A stretch of 64,000 nt of DNA from Bombardia bombarda (taxonomy: Eukaryota; Ascomycota; Sordariomycetes; Sordariales; Lasiosphaeriaceae): positions 186,001-250,000 of the forward strand of contig JAULSR010000010.1 of NCBI GenBank assembly GCA_030512295.1. Direction: 5' to 3'. Made by a program: the position numbers and the translations under genes. Positions 9,669 through 20,457 of the stretch are shown here, one piece after another; within the stretch, counting starts at the first letter, position 1; every line of letters starts with the position of its first letter. The notes beneath the pieces were generated by a model that searched no databases, was not told the origin of the DNA, and saw nothing but the letters and a program-made list of their open reading frames with translations.

Positions 9669-11538
9669 TCAAGATCGCAAAAAGGTCTTGAAGACGGGCG
9701 AGTCGGTGCAGTCCTCCCAGGGGTATCCAATCTCCTTCAGGAATTCCTGGAGCTCACCGACCTCCTCGTCAGGGCACAGTATACCCGTTAGTACCTGGCC
9801 GATGTCGCCACCGTAGTTTCTGTACTGGAAGAGGCTGATGTTGTATTTCGGCCGCAGAGTCCGCAGGAAGCGCTCAAGCGCGCCCGGTCGCTCGGGGAAG
9901 CGGAACATGTACAGCCTCTCGTTGGGGACGTTTGACCGCCCACCCACCATGTATCGGAGATGGCTCTTGACGAGCTCATCCCCAGAAACATCCAGCACGT
10001 CCATGTTGCCCGCCTCCTTAATGCGGCTAATGATGGACTGCAGCTCCTGGGCGCGCTGGTTGCCAGGAGCCGTCAGCGAGATGCCGACCAGGACGCTGGC
10101 CGCATCCTCAGTGGCGTATCGGTAGCTGAACTCGGTTACCGAGTGGGGCATGATGGCATTGATCAGCTCGGAGAAGGCGCCAGGCTTCTCGGGAATCTTG
10201 GCGGCAAGGAGAGCCTCCTTTCCTTCGCCGTACGTGGCGCGGGCGGCAACGAATCCAAGCCGGTCAAAGTTCATGTTTGCGCCAGACGTGATGGCGACGA
10301 CGGATCGCGTGGGGTCGCTGCTTGGGTTGGCGGCAACCCACTTCTTCAGACCGGCAAGGGCCAGCGCACCGGCAGGCTCGACAATGGACCGCGTGTCCTC
10401 GAACATGTCCCTGATGGCGGCGCACGCCTCGTCCGTCGTCACGCGAACCATGTCGTCCACTACTTCTTGGCAGATACGGAAGGTCTCCTCGCCCACCGTC
10501 TTGACGGCAGCGCCATCGGCAAACAGGCCAACATCCTTAAGGAGCACCCGCTCACCCTTAGCCAGAGATTGTGTCATGGCATCGGCATCGTACGTCTCGA
10601 CGCCGATGATCTTGACGTGGGGGGCGATGCGCTTGACATAGACACCGACACCGGCAATCAGACCGCCACCGCCCACGCAGCAGAAGATGGCCTCAAGCTT
10701 CTGCAGATTCGTCTGAGACAGAATCTCCATGCCGATAGTGCCCTGACCGGCGATGACATAGGGGTCGTCAAAGGGGGGGATGTTGATCAGGCCGTCCTGG
10801 ACCGACCTCCGGGCGCATTCCTCCTTGGACTCGTCAAAGTCGGCGCCGTGGAGGACAACGTGGCCGCCCATGCGAGAGACGTTGAGGTGCTTGATGCTGG
10901 GGGTGCCCTTGGGCATGACGATGGTGGCGGGGATCTTGAGCTTGCGGGCCGAGTAGGCGACGCCCTGGGCGTGGTTGCCGGCGCTGCAGCACACGACGCC
11001 CTTCCACGACTCGGCGGGGTCTAAGTGGGCCATCTTGTTGTAGGCGCCGCGCAGCTTGAAGCTGAAGACGGGCTGCTCATCTTCACGCTTGAGAAGCACG
11101 TTGCACTCGAGCCGGTTGCTCAGGTTGACGGCTTGGACCAGAGGGATCTCGTTGCACACCTCTCTGACACGGGGGTACGACGTGATGATGAGGCGGAGAT
11201 ACTGGGGACGAAGTGGTTGCTCAGTATAGTCTTTTTTACAACAATATATATCAGACTCCAGAGAGACTCACGTCGGGGTGGCCGTTGGGGAGGAGAAACT
11301 CGTCGGGCACGATGCTCTTGTTCCTGGCGGTCCTCGCCTCCGATGGCGGCGACGGCTTTGCGCTGTACTCGGTCAAGGAAAAACTGTTCATTGACGGCGT
11401 GCGCTGGGGTGTGCGAGGCCGCGAGGTGCCATTGCTCTCACTGGGGGTGACGGTTCCGTTGACACCGTTGGTCCCGTTCACCAGGGGCAGCTTGGAGGTC
11501 TCTTGGGAGGTCTCTTGGGAGGTCTCTTGAGAAGCCAT
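9669..11538 (-). CDS. ILV1: Threonine dehydratase (threonine deaminase), biosynthetic
   Basis: Two exons, 11538-11272 and 11201-9669, giving 599 residues. The PLP-dependent enzyme converts L-threonine to 2-oxobutanoate, the first committed step of isoleucine synthesis, normally in mitochondria. The PLP-lysine motif FSFKLRGAYNK puts the Schiff-base lysine near residue 138. The phosphate-binding glycine loop reads CCVGGGGLIAG. The C-terminal ~170 residues form two ACT-like regulatory domains, the site of isoleucine feedback in this family. The N-terminal ~80 residues are disordered and begin with three SQET repeats (12-bp DNA repeat). They are rich in Ser/Thr/Asn and do not look like a classic mitochondrial presequence. 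The start at 11538 was chosen as the first ATG; no upstream ATG in frame was seen. A Gcn4/CPC1-like core lies 174 bp upstream. Confidence 0.95.
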
Positions 11539-11711
11539 TTTTGAGGACGACAGGATAATGTCGGTGTGAGTCGAGTGACAGGTCTGGAGCTGTGACACTG
11601 TTCTCGACTTTTTGAAAAGCTAAGAGGGCCAAAGTTTTGGTGGGGCAACTTGCATTGAAACCCACTCAAGACCTTGTTCCGTGGCGGTTGTGGTTAGCGT
11701 AAGTGCGTGCA

Positions 11712-11717
11712 TGACTC
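11712..11717. promoter_or_regulatory. Gcn4/CPC1-type core (TGACTC) upstream of ILV1
   Basis: TGACTC sits 174 bp upstream of the ILV1 start codon. Amino-acid biosynthetic genes in fungi are commonly induced by Gcn4/CPC1 through TGASTCA. Here the seventh base does not match, so this is suggestive only. Confidence 0.35.
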
Positions 11718-12318
11718 CCACTGGATGATGGTCCACTGCGGGGTCCAGAAGAAAGGGTCCCCCTGCAACCCTGGGCGATTTCTGGTCTAAATAAGACCTG
11801 GCCGACTCTAAAGTTTGACAAAGAGGCCTGACCAACAGCCCTGGATATATATGTCTTCATGAAGGGAAGTAACTGAAACGACCAGATTCAAGTCAATTGT
11901 CTCACATCATGGCACCAATCTGTTTGAAGTGTGCGCTGGGCTAGCGAGCAAGACATGGCGACTTCGTTTGTATCATTCGTCCGAGATCCGAGATCGGACC
12001 ACAATCCGATAAAAGTAAGGTACCCTATTGTGCCTATTGTAAACGGCCATGAAAGTCACTCATGCCTGTACTTTCAAAATTGATTATCAATTATATTCTG
12101 CATAAAGAATTACTGTATCTATTCTTTTTACAAGTCGACAACTCATCCCGTTGGCAAGTCCTAAAGTCCAATGGCATGAGCAACGACTTACACCAGTCCC
12201 CACGGTACTTGTTCAGCGGCCCCGCCAGGCGGATGGACGGTCGAGCTGCAGGCGGCTTGTGTGCCAGGATCTCGAGCTCCCCCGCCCACCTAAACCCCAG
12301 CCGTGAGACCCCTGCATG

Positions 12319-12346
12319 CCATCATTGAAATTCCATCATTGAAATT
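12319..12346 (+). repeat. Perfect 14-bp tandem duplication
   Basis: CCATCATTGAAATT occurs twice in direct succession, about 125-150 bp upstream of the RCF1 start codon. Confidence 0.95.
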
Positions 12347-12470
12347 CCATTTGGAGGGCGCCATCTCAACCTCAGTCTCCCGTCATCATACCACCACCAC
12401 TCTGAAAGTCTGCACCCTGGCCCGCTCCCAGCAATTGCGAGCTGCCTGGGAGATCGCCCACTCGCCCACC

Positions 12471-13155
12471 ATGTCCGACAGAACGCTACCGTCGTCGTTT
12501 GACGGCAATGAGTAAGTCAATTCATTCATTCCACTTGATGAATTATTAATACAATTGATTTCAAATCAACCCTCCCTCTCCCCCTCCCCCTCCCCTCCCC
12601 CTCCCCCTCCACTTGCCCCAGCTAACGCCCAACCCCCACCCCCACAGGGATTTCTACAACGAATCCGGCTGGCAAAAGGCCACGCGCCGGCTGCGCGAGG
12701 AGCCGCTCGTCCCCATCGGCTGCGCCCTGACCGTCGCCGCCTTCACCAGCGCCTACCGCGCCTCGCGCAAGGGCGACCACCACAAGGTCCAGCGCATGTT
12801 CCGCGCCCGCGTCGCCGCCCAAGCTTTCACCGTCATCGCCATGGTCGGCGGCGGCATGTACTATCAGGCCGACCGCAACAAGCAGAAGGAGCTCTGGAAG
12901 CTGCAGCAGCAGGAGGAGGCCGAGGAGAAGCGCCAGAAGTGGATCAAGGAGCTCGAGGTCCGCGACGAGGAGGACAAGGCCCTCCGCGAGAGGCTCGACA
13001 AGAGACGCAAGAAGGTGGCCGACCGCGCCGCTGCCGCCCCTGTGGGGACAACACTGACTGGGACAGAGGGCGTTGCTGCGCAGGCGGCCGCGGCCTTGAA
13101 GGCGTCCAAGGAGCCGACAACGGGGGACGAGATCCCCAAAGATAAGGCAAGCTGA
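12471..13155 (+). CDS. RCF1: Respiratory supercomplex factor 1 (HIG1-domain protein)
   Basis: Two exons, 12471-12511 and 12648-13155, 182 residues. The first exon codes 13 residues and splits a Glu codon. The intron is a C/T-rich 136 bp. The HIG1 domain covers about residues 15-90. It contains the EEPLVPIGCALTVAAF segment (first membrane helix), a basic RMFRARVAAQ loop, and the AFTVIAMVGGGMYY second helix. A long charged coiled-coil tail follows (about residues 95-145), ending in an Ala-rich region. Rcf1 is an inner mitochondrial membrane protein that stabilises complex III-IV supercomplexes. Order, spacing and tail match the fungal family. Confidence 0.92.
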
Positions 13156-13570
13156 GATGGATAAGAACGGGGGCGTTACGATCTTGAGGGAGTGTTATTA
13201 TCCTGTTCAGATACGTAAGGTAGCCAAGGGTCGGATTTTGCGACCCAGCAGAGCAGAGCGCGACCAGCGTCACAGCTCAAGAGAACATGGAAGAGGGAGG
13301 ATTCGGTACGGGTCCGTATATACAACGTCTACAAACATGTATTGTACAATATAACAAGGGAATGGGGTTCACGGGGTTTTTGGGACAAACACATCTACAA
13401 TCTGTCATTATATTATATTAAAAGAGAGGAGTTCATTGAAAGAGGCTACAAGTGTCTCAACCATCCTAAACGCCAATACTCTGTGTTCCCAGTCGCCATA
13501 AGCCAACGATAATAATAAGGTTGAACCCCCCTCGATCCTCCAACCCCTAAACAACCACCCCCAAGCCTGT
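13156..13570. other. Intergenic, convergent 3' ends of RCF1 and RTC5
   Basis: 415 bp of probable 3' UTR from both sides; nothing else recognised. Confidence 0.6.
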
Positions 13571-15525
13571 CTACCCCATACTCCCACCACTCCGATTCTG
13601 CCCAATCAACCCCGCCATCTCCAACAACGCCCGATCCGCCTCAATATCTCCCGTCCCTAGATTAATCCTCCTCCTCGCCTCGGCCTCCCTCGCCTCCCAC
13701 GCCCACTGCTCGGCCTGGTGCTTCGCCTCCGCATCGCCGCCCGCCCCCCACACCTCCAGACTCGTCACCTCGAACCTGTCCTGAAAATTAAACCTCCTCG
13801 CCATGCTAGTCTGGAACGCCCCGCCGCGGGACGTGTAATCATGCGTAAAACAGCCAAACTCAAAGCTACTATCCAGCACCAGCGACACCGACCCGAGCGA
13901 GATGGTATTCGACCGCCGGTACGCGCCGCCCCCTGGGCCGACGGCTGCGGCGGCGGACAGCCAAGCGATATGCCCGCGTGGCCGGCGGCCACCGCCGCCG
14001 ACGGCTTCACGAACGTGACGTAGTCCTTGTTGACGGCAGACGCGCGGAACACGTCGTGGACCGGCTCGAGCTGGAACAGGAGCGTGTCCTCGCTGCCGAA
14101 GCACTCGCGGTGCGTGTGCTTCCAGGGCTGGCTGATGTAGGCGCCAAATGTGACGCGGTCTCCGGAGCTCCCGTTGGGGAAGCGCTTCGGCGGCAGCGTG
14201 GCGAGGAAGGAGGACTCGGCGCCGGTGCTCCTGTGGTCTTGGAGACGGGTCCCGCGCACGAGCAGGATTGTTGGCGCCCGCCAGTTGAACACTTTGGTCT
14301 CGAAGCTGCCCATGCTGAAGCCGTCGTCGTCTCCGGAGTAGAGTAGTCGGGTCCTGCGGAAGAGGGAGGTTCCGGGGATGAAGAAGGACAGTTGGGACAA
14401 GAGGTTGAGGCTCATGATGGACCCGGTGTCTTGTAGCAGAGGTTGCGGGATCTTGGACAGCGGATCTGGTTGTGTGGGCTTGCCGCCTATACGCTTGTGG
14501 AAGTCGAGATTCTTGGAGAAAAGGAAATGCTCAAACAGGGCCGTGAGACCATTAAATATGAAGGGCATGGATGCGGGTATAATGGTGTTGAAGTGGTGAA
14601 ACTTGATGCCGGGGGATTGTTCGACATTGAGGAAGGCTGCGAGTATGCTTTCTGCTGCCGTTCGCAGACTCTCCAGCTCTGTTCCCGTCACTCGATCCAT
14701 GTATAGCGATAGACTTTCCTGCGGATCCAAAGGCGCAACTAATAGAAGGAGCATTATGAGCTTGCGAAAGTTGTCTGCTGGGACCATGGCGCCGTGAGTC
14801 GTTGGCGCATCCCTATGTTTGACGACATTGACATAGTCCAGTGAGTTAAGGGCGGCGAGAACCAGCTCGTCATCCTCGTCATCGTCACCTTCTTCGTCGT
14901 CTCCTGCTTTGTCAATGGCAAAGCCCAGTGCGCGCCCCGCCGGCTGTGTCCCCGTGTTGGTGTCCGTCTTTCCTGTCTGTGTCTTCGTCTTCCCGGCTTC
15001 CGCTGTTCCCTTCTCCGACCCTTGGGCAGACAGTTTGCGGTCGTATACGGCCAGACTCTTGAATAATAGCTTTCTCCGGTCGGCGGCACCCTTGGCCAGG
15101 ACGCGGTTGTACCTCTCCGTCATGATAGTGATGACCATGACGGTCTGCTCGAGCCCCAGGACGGCAGGCGCATCTTGTAGAAACGGAAAGGCGCCAATGT
15201 ACGACACCATCTGAAATAGCACGGGGGACGCGCCCACGATGTCGGGTATCTCGAGGAAGCGCGCGATGGTGTCTTCCTTCAAGTAATGGACATGCTGCTC
15301 CTGGTCGGCAAGGTTCTTGAAGACATCCTTGAGGGAGAAGAGCTCGAGGGGGGTGAAGCATTTCTCGGCGAATTTGGTGGCCTATCCAAGACGTGCTTGT
15401 TAGATCAAGGCAGTTGCATATCCAACTATCCAAAACCTCAACCGAAAGGTTGCGCTCACCAGTTCTTTAGTCACCTCCTCCCGGGAAGGAAAAGGCCTGC
15501 CGCCGGCCGAGTGAGCCTGCCCCAT
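13571..15525 (-). CDS. RTC5: TLDc-domain protein, restriction of telomere capping 5 (apparent frameshift)
   Basis: Two exons, 15525-15460 (22 residues, start MGQAHSAGG) and 15381-13571. The N-terminal half is helical, with an acidic stretch (EEGDDDEDDE). The C-terminal TLDc domain begins near LLYSGDDDGFSMGSF and includes SSFLATLPPKRFP and HDVFRASAVNKDYV. After GISLGCPPPQPS the frame fails. The rest of the TLDc domain (LDSSFEFGCFTHDY, FQDRFEVTSLEVWG) continues in another frame. One extra base in the C5 run at 13929-13933 would join the two parts into a protein of about 625 residues. The yeast protein is named from a telomere-capping genetic screen, and TLDc proteins are linked to V-ATPase regulation and oxidative stress. 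The break may be a sequencing error or a real mutation. Confidence 0.85.
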
Positions 15526-16760
15526 CTTTACAGTGTTGGCTTGGATTGCATTGATGAATGAAAAAAATACGAGTCGATCGCAAAGATGATATTTGGTTCT
15601 TCTGATTCAATGCATACTATTCTACCTCGAATCGCCGATACGTTGGTGGATAGTAGTTCTAGTGCAGGTATGTATTCGTAGTTCGGCCTTCGTCGCGGCT
15701 GGTGGATGATGCATGTCTGCAGGGACCTGGATCGACTTGGTGGGGTGAGGCCGGGTGAGAGCTATCCCTTGCTTCCATTTGTAGTTTGTTAGTGAACCGA
15801 TGGAAACCCGCCGAACTTGTGCACCAATAGTGAGCGCTGCACTAACACAACCAAGATGTCCTGCCGCGTGGAAGGCTCCACCACCGTAGAGTTGGTAAAA
15901 GCATCCATTGGTCGGACTGAAAGTCTGCAACAAACGTCCAGAAAGCACTGAACCAAGCGGACAGACCCGTCATCTTAAATGGCCATCGTCATTCTGGCTA
16001 TCGCAATTATCCATGATGTTGTCCCCGGCCATCCAGTGACATAGATTCCCCACATGTGACCGGGAATGCCTGCGCTCTTCTCGTCGAGACCCCGTCGAGC
16101 AGTACAAAGTAATCGATAGCAACTCCCGCACTTGGAACAGCCTCACTCTTGGAGCCAAATTCAAGACTGGAAATTGTAAGTTTTTTATCCCGTTTCAGAG
16201 ATCTTCAGTGCGGGGCTGCATCTTTCTACATTATTGAATCAAGTATCGCCGCCCAGGATCTGTTAGAGATGATTCTCAAAAGACTTCACTGCGCCTAGTA
16301 GTTGGGCAACCCTTGTGGGGGAGGGGCGGGAAGCGAGGACGGCAGCGTTGGTGAGCTAACGTCCCGCTACCTCGGACCAGGGGCCAGAGGATCTATTGGA
16401 GATAGACCGGGTCCTCATGATGAGAGTGTGGGCTGGCCTAGTGGATGTTCAGGGTCAAGGCAACTTCGTTGGAGTTGGATTTGGCTGATGTGGAAGCCAT
16501 GGGGCTTGTAGATAATGCCGTACGGTTTTGCGAAGAAGCGAGAGTGGCTTGATCTGCTTGTGCGTTAGGATCCTCCTTTGTCCTTGAGGTCTCGCTTCTT
16601 CGAAGGCCATATATATATATACCTCACATATATTAATTCATTCACACGTATCCTTGCTTCCAGCCGATCTACAACGCTCATTTGAGCTCTTAATGCCTTG
16701 ACGTTGGTGTTTATTATTGCTACATACTCTCTGAGCCTTCGTTACAAGCACCAGAGAGCG
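15526..16760. other. Intergenic, 1.2 kb
   Basis: Contains the RTC5 promoter and the region downstream of the DUF3435 relic. There is a short TA repeat near 16609-16621. No ORF with recognisable features. Confidence 0.6.
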
Positions 16761-19596
16761 CTAATCACATAACCAGTTGTCAAAATCCGCCCACTCCTCT
16801 CCGTCACCTGCAATAGCGCATTCCTGCTCTTGGGCAGCCTTCTCTGCGCCGGGGAGGAATTCCCATCCGGCATCATCCGCACCGTAGCACGGCTCCGAAC
16901 CCCAGCAAACGCCATCAACCGTACCGGCCAGCAGAGTATCGTCGAGGGAGAAGCGTTCAAAGTCCCAGAAAGCAGGGTCATATGCACTGGCTGGCGGAGC
17001 AGGGTCGGCTGGGAAAGTCTCAGGGCTGAAGGAGAATGGCGAGTCGAGTGGGGTGTTGATGGTGTCGACGGAGAGAGCCAAGGAGCACCCGTCGCAGCTA
17101 TCGCCATTGTCCGAACCGAGACTGCCGGTGTCGCTGTCCTTGGTCTCGGAGCCGTCTCCCACCCAGTCGGACCTGCTGAGCAAACATGGGCTTTCCGGTT
17201 CTAACGGCGTAGCGCTGACTTCGTCTCGGTGGTCATAGGGCACCTGCTGCAGCGCTACCTCTGAGAGGTCAAAGACGTGAACTCCGGGGATGGGGGGCTC
17301 CATGGCCTCTCGCTTTCGCTTGGTGACGGCTCTCTTCGGTTGGCGGGCCTGCGGCTTTGGGACGAGGAGACCGATGCCTTCGAGGACCGCTAAAGGGACC
17401 ATTAGTGCGTGTATCTTTCCGTGCGCCTGCTCGATATGGCGGCTCCACGCAGCGGCGTTGGAAATCGTGGGGGGTGTGACGTCGTCTCGGCAGCACTGGG
17501 GGCATGGGAAGGGCTGGTTGAAAGTGCCGCGCTCAACATGGTGCACCCTGAAGTGCCTGGTCAAAGAGCTCCGTTACGCATAGGGCTTCAAACACAGGAG
17601 ACAAGTCGACTTGCCTGCTGTGGTTGCCTTTACCTCAGCTACAACGGGACGGCAGGCGGTGGGGACCAGAGTCAGGGGGTCCAGTCCCTATCGGCGTGAC
17701 GGACCAGCCAGACCATCGCCTGTTCGGACCGTTCCTCGGCACAATCGTCAAAGAGGAGCCCCTCCGAGGTCTCCTCACGGTTGCCAAAGCAAGCCTGGCC
17801 GGTCCAGAGCCGCATCAGGCCGCCGATGTCCAACAGCGAATGCTCCCGACGGCGTCTGGTCGGCTGCGTTCGTTTCCGAAGGTGGGTAGTTGTAAGGCCG
17901 TTGGTCCTCAGCCTGTTTGCTTCGGCAAAGTATTTCGCCCTTGCGTCTGCTACCAGCAGGACATAGAGACTGCGTCGCCGTTGGTCGAGGGCAGCCTTGG
18001 CCTTGGAGATGCTCTTCTTGTCCCCGGTCGCCTTGGCCAGCTCCAGGTCCTTCATCCTCTTGGTAATGTCTCGACGGCCTTCGATGCTGCGTTTCTCTTC
18101 CGGCGTCGCTTCGATGGGAGCGTCGGGGTCGGCCTGCTTGGACAGGTCGCGCATGACCTTGAAAACACGATCGTTAGATACCCCGGCGAAGTACCCAAAT
18201 CGGCCAGACGCCAGATTGTCACGGATGCGTTCTGTCTAGTAGTTGTTCTCGAGCACCTCGGTCGTGTGGCTGGCGACAAAATTCCGGATAGCTTGCGTCA
18301 AAGTAACATCATATACCGCCAGGGCGCCAATCCGAAAGGCATAGACGCGCGCGGCGGTGACGAACCCGGCAACAGGGAGACAGCGGCGCAAGATGCGCAG
18401 GAAGGTGCTGTAGGACATCGGGAGGATCTCCTGTTCGGCGAGATCGTCGTGCCACTCCAGAGGGATGTAGTTGATGTTGTCTTCAAAGATGGGCTTGTGG
18501 AGAAGATCGTGGACCGACTGATAGCCGGCCTTGATCGCCTTGCGGTGGATACCGATGGCGCCGATCAGGTGCGCCAAACAAAAGAGGGAGTAGGGCAGGA
18601 GAGTGAGGGTAAACTGGAACTTCTCGCCCTTCTTGTGTTCCAATGCGTTCCGCCAGAGCTTGTTCCGCCAAATCGTAAAGGTAGCGACCAGTCGCCTCCG
18701 GCCATCTTCCTCGCGGACGACACCCATGGCGACATCTAGATACTTCATGCCGATGATCATGCCTTGTCGAAAGCCAAAGCTGAAGAGGAGGACCAGCGCG
18801 TGGAAGACCAGTCGCTGGAGGGGAAACAGAAAGGTGATGAGGTCTGCGCAGATCCAGAGCGTCTTCAGGATCAGGCCTATGTCGGTCACCGTGAACTCGA
18901 CTTTCTGGTAGTCTGGGGTTGTGCGGAGGCCCATCTCTTCGGCGCCTTCGTGGAAGATCCAGTGGCTGATCTGAGCGACTGGCCCTTCGTCGGTCGAGCC
19001 GGGGTAGTCTTTCGGGCGTTTCAACACCATCCAGTAGTTCTCCAGATTCTGTCTTTTCGCCAAGAGGATCTCGGCATCGGCCGCCGCGATGAGGGACTTC
19101 CAAAAGGTATTGAGCGATCGGCAGGACTTGATGGCCCTTTCCCGTCACCTCTTCGAGGTCGCCGAGCACGAGGCGCGTCTGCGTCGAGTTCTCGACGTAC
19201 AGCTGAAGGAACGACTTGCAATACTGTATGGCATTCGCATGGCCTCGGCACAGGTCCACCCAGACGGGGTGGTGGTTGCGCATATAACTAGCAAGATCCA
19301 AGTCAGCGGGGACCAGACAGCGCAGGCCAAAGAACGCAGGTAAAAGAGCGTACGGGGGGGGTGAGGGGGCACCGTACTCACTCGTTCCATATCTCTGGAG
19401 CCCGGTCCCGCTGGGTCTCTGTCGATTCCGCAATCCTAGCTTTCTTGAGGCATTGCGTGTTGCCGTCCTCGTCGACTGCCGGCGCGTGGTGGCGGAAAAC
19501 CTCGGCAGCATGCTCTTTGGTGGTCGCGCCAGGTCGCGAGAAGAAGGAGGGCCTCGGGGCCTTCGCCTGCGACGCGTCGGCCGTCTTGATCGCCAT
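16761..19596 (-). pseudogene. DUF3435 tyrosine-recombinase-like gene with C-terminal C2H2 zinc fingers, decayed
   Basis: Minus-strand relic. Exon 1 is 19596-19382. A 94-bp intron (19381-19288) leads to exon 2, which starts D-Y-M-R-N-H-H-P-V-W. The DUF3435 core follows (KSLIAAADAEILLAKRQ, PVAQISHWIF, MSYSTFLRILRR, ARVYAFRIGALAVYD, SHTTEVLENNY). Then come a charged helical stretch and C2H2 finger sequence (CLLCLKPYA...TRHFRVHH, CPQC...HIEQAHG). The C-terminus is acidic. Four lesions are visible: a +1 frame change at about 19130-19150, TAG at 18236-18238 directly after ENNY, a one-base loss in the G5 run 17675-17679, and TAA at 17574-17576 inside the first finger. DUF3435 is the domain of fungal tyrosine recombinases, including the captains of Starship elements. 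The Arg and His-to-Tyr spacing fits that fold, but residue assignment is inference. Flanking genes are housekeeping, so no cargo element is evident. Confidence 0.75.
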
Positions 19597-20457
19597 GATC
19601 ACAGGAGAGGGCAATGGGGAGAAGGGAGGAAAGTATGGCTTCGACGGCGAACGGCTGAGGGGGGAGGATCTTTATCTTACCTGCTCTTAGGACAGGGCGG
19701 GATGCCTATTGCCGAGGCCACCTCTGAGTCACCAGAAGCTCTGGTCCTCATGGATGGAAGTGGTAGCTGAGTGCGGAGGGGGATGAGTAGGGAGGGTGAT
19801 GTGGAGGGATGAATGATGATGCTTCATGGGTGACCACGCGGTTCCGCAGCTGGGCTTACCTGGTTGAGAAATCGCGATTCGTACCAGCAGTGATTGATTC
19901 CGCTGACAGTGATACGCACACTGACACAACAGCCCACTGTGTCCGAATGCAGGCGGGTGCGGGGCCGACTGCGTCACTGTTACCGGGGTAGCTAGGATGG
20001 CAGGGGCAGCTCTGGTTGTTTTGTTCCCCGCTTGGACGACCTGGGTGTGTGTAGCGCTGCGGGGAGACCCAATCACCTGGTTGCCCCGCTGCCCCCCGAA
20101 TCAACGAGACGAGACAGGATGGAAGGAGGTGAAGTGGCATGACAGCGGGGCGGGCAAGGAGGAGAGGTACCTCACAAGTGGAAAGATGGGGGAGAGAGCA
20201 TCACCTGCCTCAGCGTCTCTTTTCGCAGTAAAGAGGCAGGTACAAAACAGCCATGCTTCCCGCCCGCGAGTTTGGCCTCCAATTGCAACCTACAATCGTC
20301 CCTCCAACCTGTACCCAGGCATTCGCACTCACATTCCAGAACGCATAACAGCAGCAAGCCAATTCATCCACTTGTCGACTTCGATCCAGCACCACCCACA
20401 TCACCCCAAAAGCGCAGACCGAGAGACAGCGTCCCTTACCTAGCAGCAAGAACCAAG
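19597..20457. other. Intergenic between DUF3435 relic and RPEL gene
   Basis: 861 bp between divergent start positions. No ORF I can support. I searched by eye for terminal repeats of a mobile element near 19.6-20.0 kb and found none that convince. Confidence 0.5.

Larger units (their letters stand above)
11539..12470. promoter_or_regulatory. Divergent promoter region of ILV1 and RCF1
   Basis: A 932-bp stretch between two start codons that face away from each other. It contains the TGACTC site, a 14-bp tandem duplication, and no convincing ORF. Both flanking products act in or with mitochondria. Confidence 0.5.

Noticed and set aside
9960..11024. Long open frame (354 codons) on the plus strand across ILV1
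   Set aside because: It is antisense to the ILV1 exon, has biased composition produced by the GC-rich third positions of ILV1, lacks recognisable domains, and starts inside the coding region.
13930..13950. A mini-intron explaining the RTC5 frame change
   Set aside because: The only GT...AG pair there spans about 10 nt, far below any spliceable length.
17624..18739. 371-codon open frame on the plus strand across the DUF3435 relic
   Set aside because: Antisense shadow of the relic; no domain, and the minus strand carries clear DUF3435 motifs.
19596..20100. Terminal repeats of a mobile element next to the DUF3435 relic
   Set aside because: No convincing inverted or direct repeats were found by eye; a proper search against an empty site is needed before claiming an element.
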